From: Pleurocapsales cyanobacterium LEGE 06147
GTDB lineage: Bacteria; Cyanobacteriota; Cyanobacteriia; Cyanobacteriales; Xenococcaceae
DNA length: 64,000 bases
Reading direction: 5' to 3'
NCBI GenBank assembly: GCA_015207585.1
Contig: JADEWQ010000001.1
Location: 1 to 64,000 of the forward strand
Of the stretch, positions 1-9,203 are shown one piece after another. A model generated the notes under the pieces. It saw nothing but the letters and a program-made list of their open reading frames with translations, did not search any database and was not told where the DNA came from. The stretch's first letter is position 1, and every line of letters begins with the position of its first letter. The translations under genes and the position numbers were made by a program.

Positions 1-212
1 CTTTTTCATCCGCCCCCCTCCGAACCGAGCTTACGCTTTTTAGAGTACTCGGCTCTCCAGTGTATTCATGACTGTGGCAGGTTTTCGGGTCTGTTGTCCC
101 GCGTGAATGTCCTGATGGCACTGTTGATAGACTATCAACGTTTTACGTTGACGGGCTGCCATGACCTGAACTATTGACCAATTATTGCTTGGTGAGGAGA
201 ACTTCAGGAGTT

Positions 213-362
213 TTATTCCTTGGTGTCTCCAACGACCCGCACTCGTCTACCAAAATCCCCACCAATCACGTTGGTTGACTTAGTGGGATTTGGTGCTTCA
301 TCCTTCAGTTGAATGTGGATGTAGTATTTCCCGTCACGGTGCTTGCACAATTGGGCGCTTGT
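213..362 (-). pseudogene. tnpB remnant (RuvC-I region)
   Basis: Read on the minus strand, an open stretch gives QLCKHRDGKYYIHIQL, then KDEAPNPTKSTNVIGGDFGR, and stops at 213-215 about 12 residues later. This matches the beta-strand leading into the first RuvC motif (V-x-D-x-G-R) of TnpB, the RNA-guided nuclease of IS200/IS605 and IS607 elements. Here the residue before Asp is Gly, and the Asp normally found right after the R-R pair is Val. Only about 50 of some 400 residues remain, with neither start nor nuclease core, so it is dead. Family assignment is from memory of TnpB sequences. Confidence 0.6.
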
Positions 363-399
363 AGGCGTTCTACGTTCGGGGAGATAACACATACTGGTT

Positions 400-475
400 G
401 TGACATCCTCCCGACGCTGACTCTAGGAGTACAGCGCGGGCTTCCCAACCTCACTGCTGGGCATTGCTCCCCTTC
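400..475 (-). ncRNA. TnpB guide-RNA-like hairpin remnant
   Basis: On the minus strand a stem forms between CAGCGCGGG (432-440) and CCCGACGCTG (410-419), with one bulged base, and is followed by GAGGATGTCA. This layout is characteristic of the 3' scaffold of cyanobacterial TnpB-associated guide RNAs. It lies upstream of the tnpB fragment rather than after it, so the two pieces are rearranged or come from different copies. Transcription cannot be judged. Confidence 0.4.
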
Positions 476-578
476 GCCACTTATCTAGGCTCATCGCCCT
501 CGACAGCCAGACAAAAACTAGATTTGTTATTTTTAAAATCTTAAACTATGAAGCGAGAGATAAAAAAATGAAATAAAT

Positions 579-1580
579 ATGCAAGTGGTTTTTTTTGGTA
601 CGCCTGCATTTGCCGTTCCTACTCTAGAACGCTTACTCAATCATCCCAACTTTGATGTCCTTGCTGTGGTTACCCAACCAGATAAGCGACGGGGAAGAGG
701 CAATGAAATGATGCCCTCTGCGGTTAAACAAGTAGCCCTCAAGCATAGTTTATCCATCTGGCAACCCAAACGAGTCAAAAAAGACCGACAAACTCTTGCT
801 AAGCTCAAAGAATCGGGCGCGGATGCTTTTGTCGTTGTCGCCTACGGACAGATTCTTTCTCCTGAAATTTTGGCGATGCCCAAACTAGGCTGTATCAACG
901 TTCACGGTTCGCTCCTGCCCAAGTATCGGGGTGCGGCACCGATTCAGTGGAGTATCTATAACGGCGAGACAGAAACAGGAATCACCACGATGTTAATGGA
1001 TGAGGGGATGGATACGGGAGATATGCTCCTAAAAACCTATATTTCCATTGGATTGCTAGATAACGCTTACCAGCTAGCTGCTACTCTAGCAGATCGAGGA
1101 GCGGATCTAGCGATCGAGACTCTACTCAAACTAGAAAAACAGGAACTTACACCGATTCCTCAAGATGATTCTCAAGCTACCTATGCTCCTTTAATTCAAA
1201 AGTCTGATTATGCCATTGACTGGTCGCGTACTGCGATTGAAATACACAATCAAATTAGAGGCTTTTTTCCTAACTGTTTTGCTACCTTTCGCGATCGCTC
1301 GCTAAAAATCTTAGCAACCGTACCGTTAGGAAAAACTTATTTGCCGCAATTACCAGCAGAATTACAAATTTTAGAAGACAACTGGACAGCTTTAGCATCT
1401 TTGACAGGAGATCCAGGAGAAATAGTAAGTAATTTAAAAAACTTGGGTCCAGTAGTCCAGACTGGAAAAGGACTGTTGCTACTAAGAGAAGTGCAGCTTG
1501 CTGGTAAACGTCCTCAGTCTGGATGGAATTTTGTTAATGGAATGCGCCTGTCTGTAGGAGAAGTTATTAGTAATGGCTAG
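579..1580 (+). CDS. fmt: Methionyl-tRNA formyltransferase
   Basis: Formylates the amino group of initiator Met-tRNA using 10-formyltetrahydrofolate, in the cytoplasm, for translation initiation. The N-terminal formyltransferase fold shows GTPAFAVPT (7-15), VVVAYGQ (85-91), the catalytic loop [15 protein letters not shown] (107-121, Asn and His) and [10 protein letters not shown] (140-149, catalytic Asp). The C-terminal OB-like tRNA-binding domain begins near residue 205 ([10 protein letters not shown]). Its 333 residues are normal for the family. The ATG is the only start that leaves the first beta-strand [11 protein letters not shown] intact. There is no def (peptide deformylase) partner in the window, so the gene appears monocistronic. 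Confidence 0.97.
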   Translation: MQVVFFGTPAFAVPTLERLLNHPNFDVLAVVTQPDKRRGRGNEMMPSAVKQVALKHSLSIWQPKRVKKDRQTLAKLKESGADAFVVVAYGQILSPEILAMPKLGCINVHGSLLPKYRGAAPIQWSIYNGETETGITTMLMDEGMDTGDMLLKTYISIGLLDNAYQLAATLADRGADLAIETLLKLEKQELTPIPQDDSQATYAPLIQKSDYAIDWSRTAIEIHNQIRGFFPNCFATFRDRSLKILATVPLGKTYLPQLPAELQILEDNWTALASLTGDPGEIVSNLKNLGPVVQTGKGLLLLREVQLAGKRPQSGWNFVNGMRLSVGEVISNG

Positions 1581-1683
1581 TGTTTATTTAAACAATTAAT
1601 TTTGCTTCACGCAAAGGCGCAAAGGACGCAAAGTTTAAGATACTTTATCTTGTTCCCCGTTCTTTATCTAACAAGCATTAGCC

Positions 1684-2040
1684 CTAATCGATGGGTTCGT
1701 AATAGCGACAACCTTGGCAGGGTCCTTCGGGATTGACAGCACAACGAAAAATTTCCGATCTGGCATTAAAACGACAACTGGCATTGCCGATAACCCAACG
1801 TCCTTCAATTAAACTTTTTTCACTCGGTCGTCGCGATTCTTGAACGTGGAGAGCAATTTTTTGTAAACAATAGCCACCAACCTTATATTGATAGTGGTGG
1901 TGGCGTTCGAGAACGGCGTAAGTTTTACCTGCTAGTTCTAGATAGTTGCCTGGTTGAGGCATCCAATCGAGGTGAATTTTTCCCAAAGTTTTGCGGGGAT
2001 GGGTCAAAATGACCTCAGTGGGTAGTGAATCTGGCTCCAT
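1684..2040 (-). CDS. DUF6464-type cyanobacterial protein
   Basis: A 118-residue soluble protein of unknown function, resembling the cyanobacterial family I know as DUF6464. An N-terminal beta-rich part (PGNYLELAGKTYAVLERHHH) is followed by a C-terminal cluster of four cysteines: CRFNARSEIFRC, then CQGC, in the pattern C-x10-C-x8-C-x2-C, which looks like a metal site. It lies downstream of the acyl-AMP ligase on the same strand, with a 136-bp gap containing a genomic repeat. Co-transcription is therefore uncertain. No function is proposed. Confidence 0.75.
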   Translation of the reverse strand: MEPDSLPTEVILTHPRKTLGKIHLDWMPQPGNYLELAGKTYAVLERHHHYQYKVGGYCLQKIALHVQESRRPSEKSLIEGRWVIGNASCRFNARSEIFRCAVNPEGPCQGCRYYEPID

Positions 2041-2080
2041 GGGCGATCCTGTATTGTTAGTTACATCTGAAAATGGTAAC

Positions 2081-2114
2081 GCGGTGCGGCAGCACTCGCC
2101 AAGCGAGATCGCCC
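2081..2114. repeat. Short GC-rich genomic repeat copy
   Basis: GCGGTGCGGCAGCAC followed by CGCCAAGCG and GATCGCCC. The same block, with CGCTGCGCG in the middle, recurs at 42882-42914. It carries a central imperfect palindrome and sits in the gap between the DUF6464 and acyl-AMP ligase genes. It is one copy of a family of short insertion-prone repeats in this window. Confidence 0.6.
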
Positions 2115-2176
2115 CCTTCCTTTCATGTGTTTTAGAATACTTCTACATTTAGATTCTTGTTAATTGGTTATTTAAT

Positions 2177-4054
2177 TCACATATTCAGTATTTGGTAGAG
2201 GGCGCGTCTTACCTTACCTCCCAGCATACCCGAATATCGTTTTAGATGAGTCATGGGATTGAGGTATCTTTGTATAACCGAAGCAATATCGTTGCGACTG
2301 CCTTCGGGCGATCGCCACTCGCCAATTCCATTTAAGCTACCTGCTAAAAATTGCTCTCGACAGAGGCGACGCTGTATTTTTCCGCTAGAAGTTCTGGGTA
2401 AACTGCCTGGCTTGAGTAAAGTGATGGCATAGACATCGATTAAATGTTCTCGAAAAACAGCCCAACGAATAGCTTCTACCACTTCATCTACAACCAGATG
2501 TTGGCGATGACGGCGTTCTATTTCATGAGCGATCGCTAATTTTTCTTCTCCTTCTATTGAAATGGCAAAAGCAGCACCACCATTGGTATGTAAGGCGGGA
2601 TGACATTTTTCTACTGTTTGCTCGATATGTTGGGGATAATGGCTGAGTCCCCAAAACATCATCACTTCTTTGAGGCGACCTGTAATAAATAATTCTCCAT
2701 CGAGTAGAAAGCCTAAATCTCCGGTGCGCAAAAAAGGTCCTTCACCCGTATCTTTAATATAAGCCTGAAAAGTACGCTCTGTCTCTTCTGGCATATTCCA
2801 GTAGCCTTTAGCTATTCCCCTACTCGCTACCCAAATTTCGCCGACTCGCTCATCCGGACACTGAGTTAACGATTGAGGATCGACAATGACAATTTTCTCG
2901 TCTAACCATGTTCTCCCACAACTGATAACGGAGCGAACTTGTTTTTGTTGGCTGTCAGCTATAACTACTCGATTTTGTTCGAGGGCAGTTTCTTCAAAAT
3001 ATTTAATTACGGGTGGGTCTGTTTTTAGTCCGCCAGTAATAAATAAAGTTGCCTCTGCCATGCCGTAGCAGGGATAAAATGCCTCTCTACGAAAACCACA
3101 ATTGGCAAAAGAGCGAGCAAACTCTTCTATGGTTTCGGTACGAATCGGTTCGGCACCGCAGAAAGCTAATTCCCAACTACTAAGATCGAGATTTTCTTTC
3201 TGTTTTTGGGTCACTTGCCGACACAAGAGGTCATAGGCGAAATTGGGACCGCCGCTAATGGTTCCTCCATAGCGGGAGACAGCTTGCAGCCAGCGAATTG
3301 GCTTTTGAATAAAGGAAATAGGAGACATGAGAACACAGGGAATGCCCAGGTAGAGGGAATGCAAGACATTACCAATTAGTCCCATATCGTGGAACAAGGG
3401 TAACCAGCCAACTCCCACACTTTGTTCGTTACCATCAAAGGCAAGCTCTAGCATTTGCTGATTGGACATCATGCATTCGTGGGTAATCATTACCCCTTTA
3501 GGCATTCCAGTAGAACCAGAGGTGTATTGCAAAAAGGCAAGAGTATCTTTGTTGATGTCTGGTTCGCGCCAATCGTCGGCTCGGTCGATCCCAATTTCCT
3601 GTATGGTCAACCACACTAATTCATTTAATGCCTCGCCAGAGAGAGAATCGGCTAGCTGGTTCTTAATTTTACCGACAAGTTGTTTGGTAGTCAGTATGAC
3701 TTTTGCCTCAGAAGAAGCCAGCCTACCTTGCAGAGAGCGGACGGCAGAACGGGTTTGGGGTGGATTAGACGAGACGGCAACAATTCCGGCATAAAGACAA
3801 CCAAAAAAGGCGGTAATAAATTCTATGCCAGCATTGTAGGGATAGATTAATACTACTCTGGAGCCACTAGGAATTAGGGAACGGAGTCGCAGAGCGATCG
3901 CTCTTGCTTGTCGATCTAACTCAAAATAAGTAATTTTATCTTCCTTGGTTTCTCCATCTCGCAAGAAAATATAAGCAGTCTTATGAGGTTGATGCTGCGC
4001 TCTATAACGCAACAATTCTACTAAAGTTGAATGATTAACTTTTTGTTTTTGCAT
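2177..4054 (-). CDS. Fatty acyl-AMP ligase (FAAL-like)
   Basis: A 625-residue adenylate-forming enzyme expected to activate a fatty acid as acyl-AMP for an acyl carrier protein or another acceptor. Motifs are YTSGSTGMPKG (177-187, phosphate loop), CYGMAEATLF, RTGDLGF and, near the C-terminus, SSGKIQR with the catalytic Lys. The FCGAEPIR and YGMAEATLF blocks match FAAL rather than acetyl-CoA synthetase. The hinge motif reads GRLKEVMMFWGLSHYP, where family members usually have GRxKDxIIxRGxNHYPQDIE, so the conserved Arg and Asn are replaced. No polyketide synthase, carrier protein or thioesterase is adjacent. Acceptor and product are unknown. Confidence 0.88.
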   Translation of the reverse strand: MQKQKVNHSTLVELLRYRAQHQPHKTAYIFLRDGETKEDKITYFELDRQARAIALRLRSLIPSGSRVVLIYPYNAGIEFITAFFGCLYAGIVAVSSNPPQTRSAVRSLQGRLASSEAKVILTTKQLVGKIKNQLADSLSGEALNELVWLTIQEIGIDRADDWREPDINKDTLAFLQYTSGSTGMPKGVMITHECMMSNQQMLELAFDGNEQSVGVGWLPLFHDMGLIGNVLHSLYLGIPCVLMSPISFIQKPIRWLQAVSRYGGTISGGPNFAYDLLCRQVTQKQKENLDLSSWELAFCGAEPIRTETIEEFARSFANCGFRREAFYPCYGMAEATLFITGGLKTDPPVIKYFEETALEQNRVVIADSQQKQVRSVISCGRTWLDEKIVIVDPQSLTQCPDERVGEIWVASRGIAKGYWNMPEETERTFQAYIKDTGEGPFLRTGDLGFLLDGELFITGRLKEVMMFWGLSHYPQHIEQTVEKCHPALHTNGGAAFAISIEGEEKLAIAHEIERRHRQHLVVDEVVEAIRWAVFREHLIDVYAITLLKPGSLPRTSSGKIQRRLCREQFLAGSLNGIGEWRSPEGSRNDIASVIQRYLNPMTHLKRYSGMLGGKVRRALYQILNM

Positions 4055-4386
4055 CGAGCAAGTTAACTAGATCGCGATAGCACGGTCGCGTAAAAATATA
4101 GCAGACTCGATCGTAATTTTGAGGAAATTATTTCAATAGATTCGCCTCGCGCTGATAAATTAACTAATTTGATACATAGCCATAAGGGTAATGCGATCGC
4201 CGATCGCTTTTGGGAAGATGACGAGGCGAGCGCATATGGTTTAAATCATGCCTGGCAAATAATGTTTTTTAAGTAAATCGATAATTTATTCTGAATTTAC
4301 GCGACAACGCTTGACTTTTCCTGGCATCAGCACGATACTGGGAGCGTGTTTACACTGTTTTTTACTATTCCGATTGAGTCAATATA
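4055..4386. other. Intergenic, no gene
   Basis: AT-rich spacer between two minus-strand genes with HIP1-like GCGATCGCCGATCGC at 4194-4208. No reading frame, RNA structure or clear promoter could be supported. Confidence 0.6.
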
Positions 4387-5100
4387 TTAATAATCACGCC
4401 TTTGTGCAAATTCGAGATCGGCGAAATTTTGGCTGTTGCGCAGCAGATTTTCCGTCATTTTAGCCAGTTCGTCTAGTCGTTCTTCCAATTGAGTTGCTCG
4501 TTGCTTATAGTTCCTTTTTTTGCTCAAAGCTGCACGAGCAAGATCGTCTCGGTTCATTTGCACTGCCTTTCTAGCTACTTTATCCCAAACCTCCATTTCT
4601 GCAAGAGTTTGTTTATACTCTGGTTGTACTCGATCCCAAACTACTTTGATATCGGCTAAAGCCTGATGCAATAGTCTCTGTGCATTGTTAGAGTTTGTTT
4701 CTTCCAAAGACTCTTGGACTGGTTGATAGAGGTTGTCAATATTTAGTTTAGCGATCGCGGGAACAAAATCTCTAATTTGTTTGCTATCGCTTATTCCTAT
4801 TTTGCACCAAGTAGCAAAATGTTCGCAGTTGTTAAATAGCAGGTTATATTTTTTTTCTCCCAGGCGACTTTCTGCCCTTTCTACTACCACCTCGGGAACA
4901 AAACAAAATCCTTCAGTATATTGCTTGACATAAACTAAATTACCTCGGCTAAAAGTAGCCAAAGAAGTACGCTCAATAACTTCGCTTGGCTTGCGGTAAT
5001 GGATGACAGTACCGTCACCGCAGTTAATGCCGTGATGCTCGTATATTCCGCCTATATTAAAAAGTTCCCTGTAGACGTAAATTTGATCGCCGCGCGCCAT
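4387..5100 (-). CDS. LRAT-domain (NlpC/P60-superfamily) protein
   Basis: A 237-residue soluble protein. The first ~125 residues carry the lecithin-retinol acyltransferase fold: GDQIYVYRE, a catalytic His in YEHHGINCGDGTVIHY (about 21-36) and the nucleophile Cys in LLFNNCEHFATWC (about 87-99). This circularly permuted papain-like family includes acyltransferases and phospholipases. The remaining ~110 residues are charged and predicted helical or coiled coil (ALADIKVVWDRVQPEYKQTL and an ERLDELAKMTENLLR tail). No signal peptide or membrane segment is visible. It is a single gene with free flanks. Substrate cannot be inferred; the coiled coil suggests self-assembly or partner binding. Confidence 0.82.
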   Translation of the reverse strand: MARGDQIYVYRELFNIGGIYEHHGINCGDGTVIHYRKPSEVIERTSLATFSRGNLVYVKQYTEGFCFVPEVVVERAESRLGEKKYNLLFNNCEHFATWCKIGISDSKQIRDFVPAIAKLNIDNLYQPVQESLEETNSNNAQRLLHQALADIKVVWDRVQPEYKQTLAEMEVWDKVARKAVQMNRDDLARAALSKKRNYKQRATQLEERLDELAKMTENLLRNSQNFADLEFAQRRDY

Positions 5101-5534
5101 AATAATACCGATTGATACAATCTAATACTCTCTAGTTTCAGTTAATTCTGAAGAGAGGATTAATATTTATTATTGTGATAAAATACAGTATTTATTGATG
5201 TTCGGTATCTACCCCAAGATTCAATTATTTAACGGGAGTTTGGAATAAGAAAGAAACCAGATAAGCTGTAATTACCATACCAACAAATTGGGTATCTGTC
5301 TGTTTCAATCGCTCGCTTGGTAATTTTGTGGTTAACTTACTTGCTACTTGCTGGATTAATTGCTTATTATCATCGCCTTACAAAGCCATCTATCCGATCG
5401 AGGACTATGTTTTCACTACTTCTGTTTAAACCGAATTCCCGTTAATATAGGTTGCCTTTCTGTTCCCTGTTGCCTATTCTTTATTTCCTCCTCTGCACCA
5501 ATGAATTCAATTTTAGCCGTCTACTTATTTGCTA
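5101..5534. other. Intergenic, no gene
   Basis: AT-rich. It includes CTGTTCCCTGTTGCCTATT near 5461, a short repeat also present at about 42971. A 67-codon plus-strand frame here shows no family resemblance and no ribosome-binding site, and was not annotated. Confidence 0.55.
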
Positions 5535-6647
5535 TTACCCGTTGCTTGACATCGGATAAATAGTTTTACCACTATCAGGAGAGAAGCAAAATAATTTTTC
5601 CAAATTTAATTCAATTGTTAGGCGATCGCCCTTATAGATTTGCCAGTCGGCAGAAGCAAAAAAACTGAGAGCTAGATAAGAGTTGAGTAAATTAGCTCGC
5701 ACTAAAATTTCTCTTCCTAAAGGCTCTACTAAATTTACTTCTACCACCAGCGATCCAAAGCGATCGCCCGTCCTATTTTGGATAGCAATTTTAATCTGTT
5801 CGGGACGGATACCCAGATCGAAACTTTGTCCTTGAGTCGGTTGCAATTGTTGCTTGATTTTGGCTGTAACTGGTAGGGATTGTCGCTCGATGACAAAATT
5901 ACCGTCAAGATAAGTTCCGGGTAAAATATTCATCGGTGGACTGCCCACAAATGTAGCTACCATTCGACTAGCGGGTCGAGTATAGATAGCTTGCGGACTC
6001 CCGATTTGCTGAATCTTGCCATTCTCTAAAACAACAATGCGATCGGCTAAAGTCATTGCTTCTACTTGATCGTGGGTTACATAGATGGTCGTAATACCCA
6101 CGCGGTCGTGTAGTTGTTTTAATTCTGTTCTAGTATCGTCTCTTAACTGTGCGTCTAGATTAGATAAGGGTTCGTCGAGTAAAAATACTTTTGGTTGACG
6201 AGCGATCGCCCTACCTAAAGCTACCCGTTGCTGTTGTCCTCCCGATAGTTGTTTCGGTTTGCGTTTGAGTAAATGTTCGATATTGAGCGATCGCGCTACT
6301 TCCCGTATTTGGTTATTGATTTTTGTTTTCTCTACCTGACGCATCCGCAATCCAAAAGCCAGGTTATCTTCCACGGTCATGTGGGGATATAAAGCATAAT
6401 TTTGAAATACCATCGCCACATCTCGCTGACGCGCGGGTAGATCGTTAACCAGAGTATCACCGATATAAAGTTTCCCTGCAGCGATCGAGTCCAAACCTGC
6501 GATCGTTCTTAAAATAGTGGATTTGCCACACCCCGAAGGTCCGACCAAGACCCAAAACTCTCCATCTGGAACTTCAAAGGTAATGTCTTCGATCGCCACG
6601 ACATTACTAAACTTGCGAGTGATACCTTGTAAACTTACTCTTGCCAT
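5535..6647 (-). CDS. UgpC/MalK-type sugar ABC transporter ATPase
   Basis: ATP-hydrolysing subunit for a carbohydrate or glycerol-3-phosphate importer on the cytoplasmic membrane face. Walker A GPSGCGKST (about 37-45), Q-loop VFQNYALYPHMT, signature LSGGQQQR, Walker B VFLLDEPLSNLDA and H-loop YVTHDQVEAM are all present. The C-terminal ~130 residues form the MOP/TOBE regulatory domain (GIRPEQIKIA). About 370 residues is typical. I use the ATG at 6647; a GTG lies one codon upstream. No permease or binding-protein gene is adjacent, so it probably serves transporters encoded elsewhere, as shared MsmK/MalK ATPases do. Confidence 0.92.
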   Translation of the reverse strand: MARVSLQGITRKFSNVVAIEDITFEVPDGEFWVLVGPSGCGKSTILRTIAGLDSIAAGKLYIGDTLVNDLPARQRDVAMVFQNYALYPHMTVEDNLAFGLRMRQVEKTKINNQIREVARSLNIEHLLKRKPKQLSGGQQQRVALGRAIARQPKVFLLDEPLSNLDAQLRDDTRTELKQLHDRVGITTIYVTHDQVEAMTLADRIVVLENGKIQQIGSPQAIYTRPASRMVATFVGSPPMNILPGTYLDGNFVIERQSLPVTAKIKQQLQPTQGQSFDLGIRPEQIKIAIQNRTGDRFGSLVVEVNLVEPLGREILVRANLLNSYLALSFFASADWQIYKGDRLTIELNLEKLFCFSPDSGKTIYPMSSNG

Positions 6648-6650
6648 CAC

Positions 6651-7256
6651 TAGCTATCTAGAGGGTATCCCGATGATAGCAGTTTGCTTATCGAGCTTTC
6701 TGCTAGTTTTAACCATCTTTAAAACGAAAAGTGCAATAGACCTAGCTTGAAAATTTCGGCAGGGTTACGGTGACAACACTCGCTCGAATAATTCAAAGTT
6801 TTATTTTTACTATTATTATCTACATAAATCTCATATTTCACGTTTAATTTCAAGTTGTTATTAAACATCAGGATAGAGGAGATCGTGAAAATTAGTAACA
6901 GTTACTTACTAGTAAAATCCGAGTATTTTTTTAAAATTGTGCGAGTATATTGAATAATAATAACTCATTCGAGATTATCAATTAATAATTAAAATACAAA
7001 ATATTTTATTATGTAGATTTTTTCTACAGACAAAATTTAATAATTATCTTTCAATATATATATAAGCAAACTTGGAAATTAATTGGAATTAAAATTAATT
7101 TCAGTAATCTAATTTGATAAAAAAACATTCAGTTATTGACAGCTTTTCGATAGAGCAAGTTGGATAGCAATGGCAACCAGTAGTGGATTCGTCAATTTGG
7201 CACGATTTTTTATGACGACACTTATGGTCTTGCTACCAAATAAATAAAAAAAACTG
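6651..7256. other. Long AT-rich divergent intergenic region
   Basis: About 600 bp between divergently transcribed genes, very AT-rich with homopolymer and ATAT runs (7050-7070). A TTGACA at 7136-7141 could serve as a -35 box for the propeller gene, but no convincing -10 element follows at 16-18 bp. No coding frame or RNA was recognised. Confidence 0.5.
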
Positions 7257-9020
7257 ATGAACAATTTTACATTTGGTCCCTTTGGCAATTCCTTTGGAAT
7301 TGGTCCCTTTTTGTTTCCCGCTTCGCCGGGCAGCGATTACATCTTCTCGATACAAGAAAATGCAATCTATTGGGGTCGCGATGGCAACGATACGCTCTTC
7401 AGTTTTGACCCCGGTGCTAATAATTTACTACAAGTCGATCTGCTGATCGGCGATTTGGTTGATGCCACCTTATTTCCGGAAATGGGAGGCACTCCACGAA
7501 ATTGGCAAAATCGGTTTATCCTCGGCGATTGGCAACAGCCCTACTATGTTAGCGGCTTACCATTCATTTTTGGTTTAAACCAATTTGCTGTCATTGCTGA
7601 CTTTAGTTCCAGCCAGGATACTATTCAGCTACACGGTACTCCCGAAGACTATCAATTAGTAACAACACCAGTAGGAACAGCACTTTTGTGGCGGCAATTT
7701 CCCGCGCTCGATCTCATTGCTTTTTTGCCTTTAGTTTCTGATTTAAATCTTGAGGATAGTTACTTCCAGTTCCAAGGCGATCGACCACCAGAGGGTCCAG
7801 TACTAGAGAAAATCCAGCAATTAGGAACTGAGGGAATTGACGGCTTTACTAGTTTGACTACAGATTCTTTTAGAAACATCTATGTAACCGGAGGAACTCA
7901 GGGAAATATTTGGATAGTTAAATACGACAGCGATGGTAACCAATTGTGGATTCAAGACTTTGGCACTTCCAGTTATGACACTGGCACCGATCTCGTCAGC
8001 GATCGAGAAGGAAATTTATATTTAGTAGGCGTGACCAATGGCGATTTAGGAGGAGCTAATGCTGGTTCTTTTGATGTCTGGCTAGCTAAATATGACAGCG
8101 ATGGCAACCAATTGTGGATTCAACAGTTTGGCAATGAGTTGGTCGATCTCTCCTACAGTATTGATGTCGATGGCGAGGGCAATGTTTATTTATCAGGACA
8201 CTCTGCCAGGGCAGATTCAGAGGGCGAGCAAGCACTATTAGGACAGTCACTCTATCCATGGGTAGCTAAATACGACAGCGATGGCAACCAATTGTGGTTC
8301 CAGGAGTTTGAGATTAGCGGATTAACCGAAGCTTACGGTGTGAACGTTGATAGTAACGATCGTGTTTATGCTACAGGATGGACTTTAGTTGATTTCGGGG
8401 GAGAAAATGCAGGACTTTATGATATCTGGTTGGCTCAGCTTGACAGCGACGGGAACCCAGTATGGATCGAACAGTTTGGTAGTGAGGACTACGATTTTCC
8501 TTGGGGGATTGACACTGATAGTCAGGGTAATATTTATACGACAGGATGGACTTTAGGAGATTTGGGAGGAGCCAATGCTGGCTCTTACGATCCTTGGGTG
8601 GCTAAATATGACAGTGAAGGTAACCAACAGTGGATTCGACAGTTTGGCACTAGCGGGGATGATGGCACTGGCACCTTCTTAAAAGCCATAGAAGTGGACT
8701 CAAATGATAATATTTTCCTAACCGGATATACTGACAGCAATTTAGGGGGAGCCAATGCTGGTTTTTACGATCCCTGGGTAGCTAAATACGACAGCGACGG
8801 TAACCAACTGTGGATTCAACAATTTGGTACCCCTGAATTTGATTATGCTGGCAGTATTAGTTCTGATAATGCTGACAATCTCTACGTGACCGGATGGACG
8901 GAAGGCTCGTTAGGCGATCTTAATGCTGGAGCAGTCGATGGCTGGATTGCCAAGCTCGATGCCGAGTCGGGAATCCTGCAAGACTTTTCTGGGACGGTAG
9001 ATATACCAATTCTCGGTTAA
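7257..9020 (+). CDS. SBBP-repeat seven-bladed beta-propeller protein, probably exported
   Basis: A 587-residue protein in two parts. Residues 1-185 resemble the domain found with RTX/haemolysin-type cyanobacterial exoproteins (WGRDGNDTLFSFD, then RNWQNRFILGDWQQPYY and GLNQFAVIADF). Residues ~190-587 contain seven SBBP units of about 55-60 residues, each with a W-[IVL]-[AV]-K-Y-D-S-D-G-N-Q-L-W core and a NIYVTGxT strand, as expected for a closed seven-bladed propeller. Codons are nearly identical between units. There is no classical signal peptide; such proteins often use type I secretion through C-terminal signals, but no HlyB/D is nearby. Role is probably extracellular or structural. Confidence 0.85.
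   Translation: MNNFTFGPFGNSFGIGPFLFPASPGSDYIFSIQENAIYWGRDGNDTLFSFDPGANNLLQVDLLIGDLVDATLFPEMGGTPRNWQNRFILGDWQQPYYVSGLPFIFGLNQFAVIADFSSSQDTIQLHGTPEDYQLVTTPVGTALLWRQFPALDLIAFLPLVSDLNLEDSYFQFQGDRPPEGPVLEKIQQLGTEGIDGFTSLTTDSFRNIYVTGGTQGNIWIVKYDSDGNQLWIQDFGTSSYDTGTDLVSDREGNLYLVGVTNGDLGGANAGSFDVWLAKYDSDGNQLWIQQFGNELVDLSYSIDVDGEGNVYLSGHSARADSEGEQALLGQSLYPWVAKYDSDGNQLWFQEFEISGLTEAYGVNVDSNDRVYATGWTLVDFGGENAGLYDIWLAQLDSDGNPVWIEQFGSEDYDFPWGIDTDSQGNIYTTGWTLGDLGGANAGSYDPWVAKYDSEGNQQWIRQFGTSGDDGTGTFLKAIEVDSNDNIFLTGYTDSNLGGANAGFYDPWVAKYDSDGNQLWIQQFGTPEFDYAGSISSDNADNLYVTGWTEGSLGDLNAGAVDGWIAKLDAESGILQDFSGTVDIPILG
7914..8822 (+). repeat. Intragenic direct repeats encoding propeller blades
   Basis: The module AAATACGACAGCGATGGTAA plus CCAATTGTGGATTCAA recurs near 7920, 8089, 8270, 8605 and 8786 with few changes, spaced roughly 170-190 bp and once about double. 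A second module, GGAGGAGCCAATGCTGGTTC, recurs near 8045, 8565 and 8745. DNA identity above what the protein requires points to recent duplication or gene conversion between blades. Confidence 0.75.
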
Positions 9021-9203
9021 GTGAGGTACACCATAAAGCGATCGCCTCTCAATCCGCAAGCGCTTAAGCAGATTTTGACGCAAAATACCAAAGAGCTTAC
9101 AGCGCCGGGCGAATTAAGCAAGAATCTTGCTCCAATCATGGAGAAATACGAAGTGTCTATGCTCGATGGCGATCGCCTAAAAATATCAAGCCACAGGAGC
9201 TAA
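9021..9203 (+). CDS. Hypothetical 60-residue protein
   Basis: A GTG-started frame immediately after the TAA of the propeller gene (TAAGTGAGG), coding 60 residues with a helical first half ([19 protein letters not shown]) and no recognised domain. Its 3' end overlaps the convergent serC by 18 bp. The lack of a gap suggests translational coupling, or else a decayed extension of the upstream gene. I do not recognise it, and coding status is uncertain. Confidence 0.35.
   Translation: MRYTIKRSPLNPQALKQILTQNTKELTAPGELSKNLAPIMEKYEVSMLDGDRLKISSHRS

Larger units (their letters stand above)
1..578. other. Decayed IS200/IS605-type region upstream of fmt
   Basis: No intact gene lies before fmt. The stretch reads as a decayed TnpB-type element on the minus strand: a short tnpB fragment at 213-362, a hairpin typical of TnpB guide-RNA ends at 400-475, and at 25-50 an imperfect inverted repeat around a T-run. 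Positions 120-160 hold further short inverted repeats (CAACGTTTTACGTTG). No clear fmt promoter could be picked out. Confidence 0.5.
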
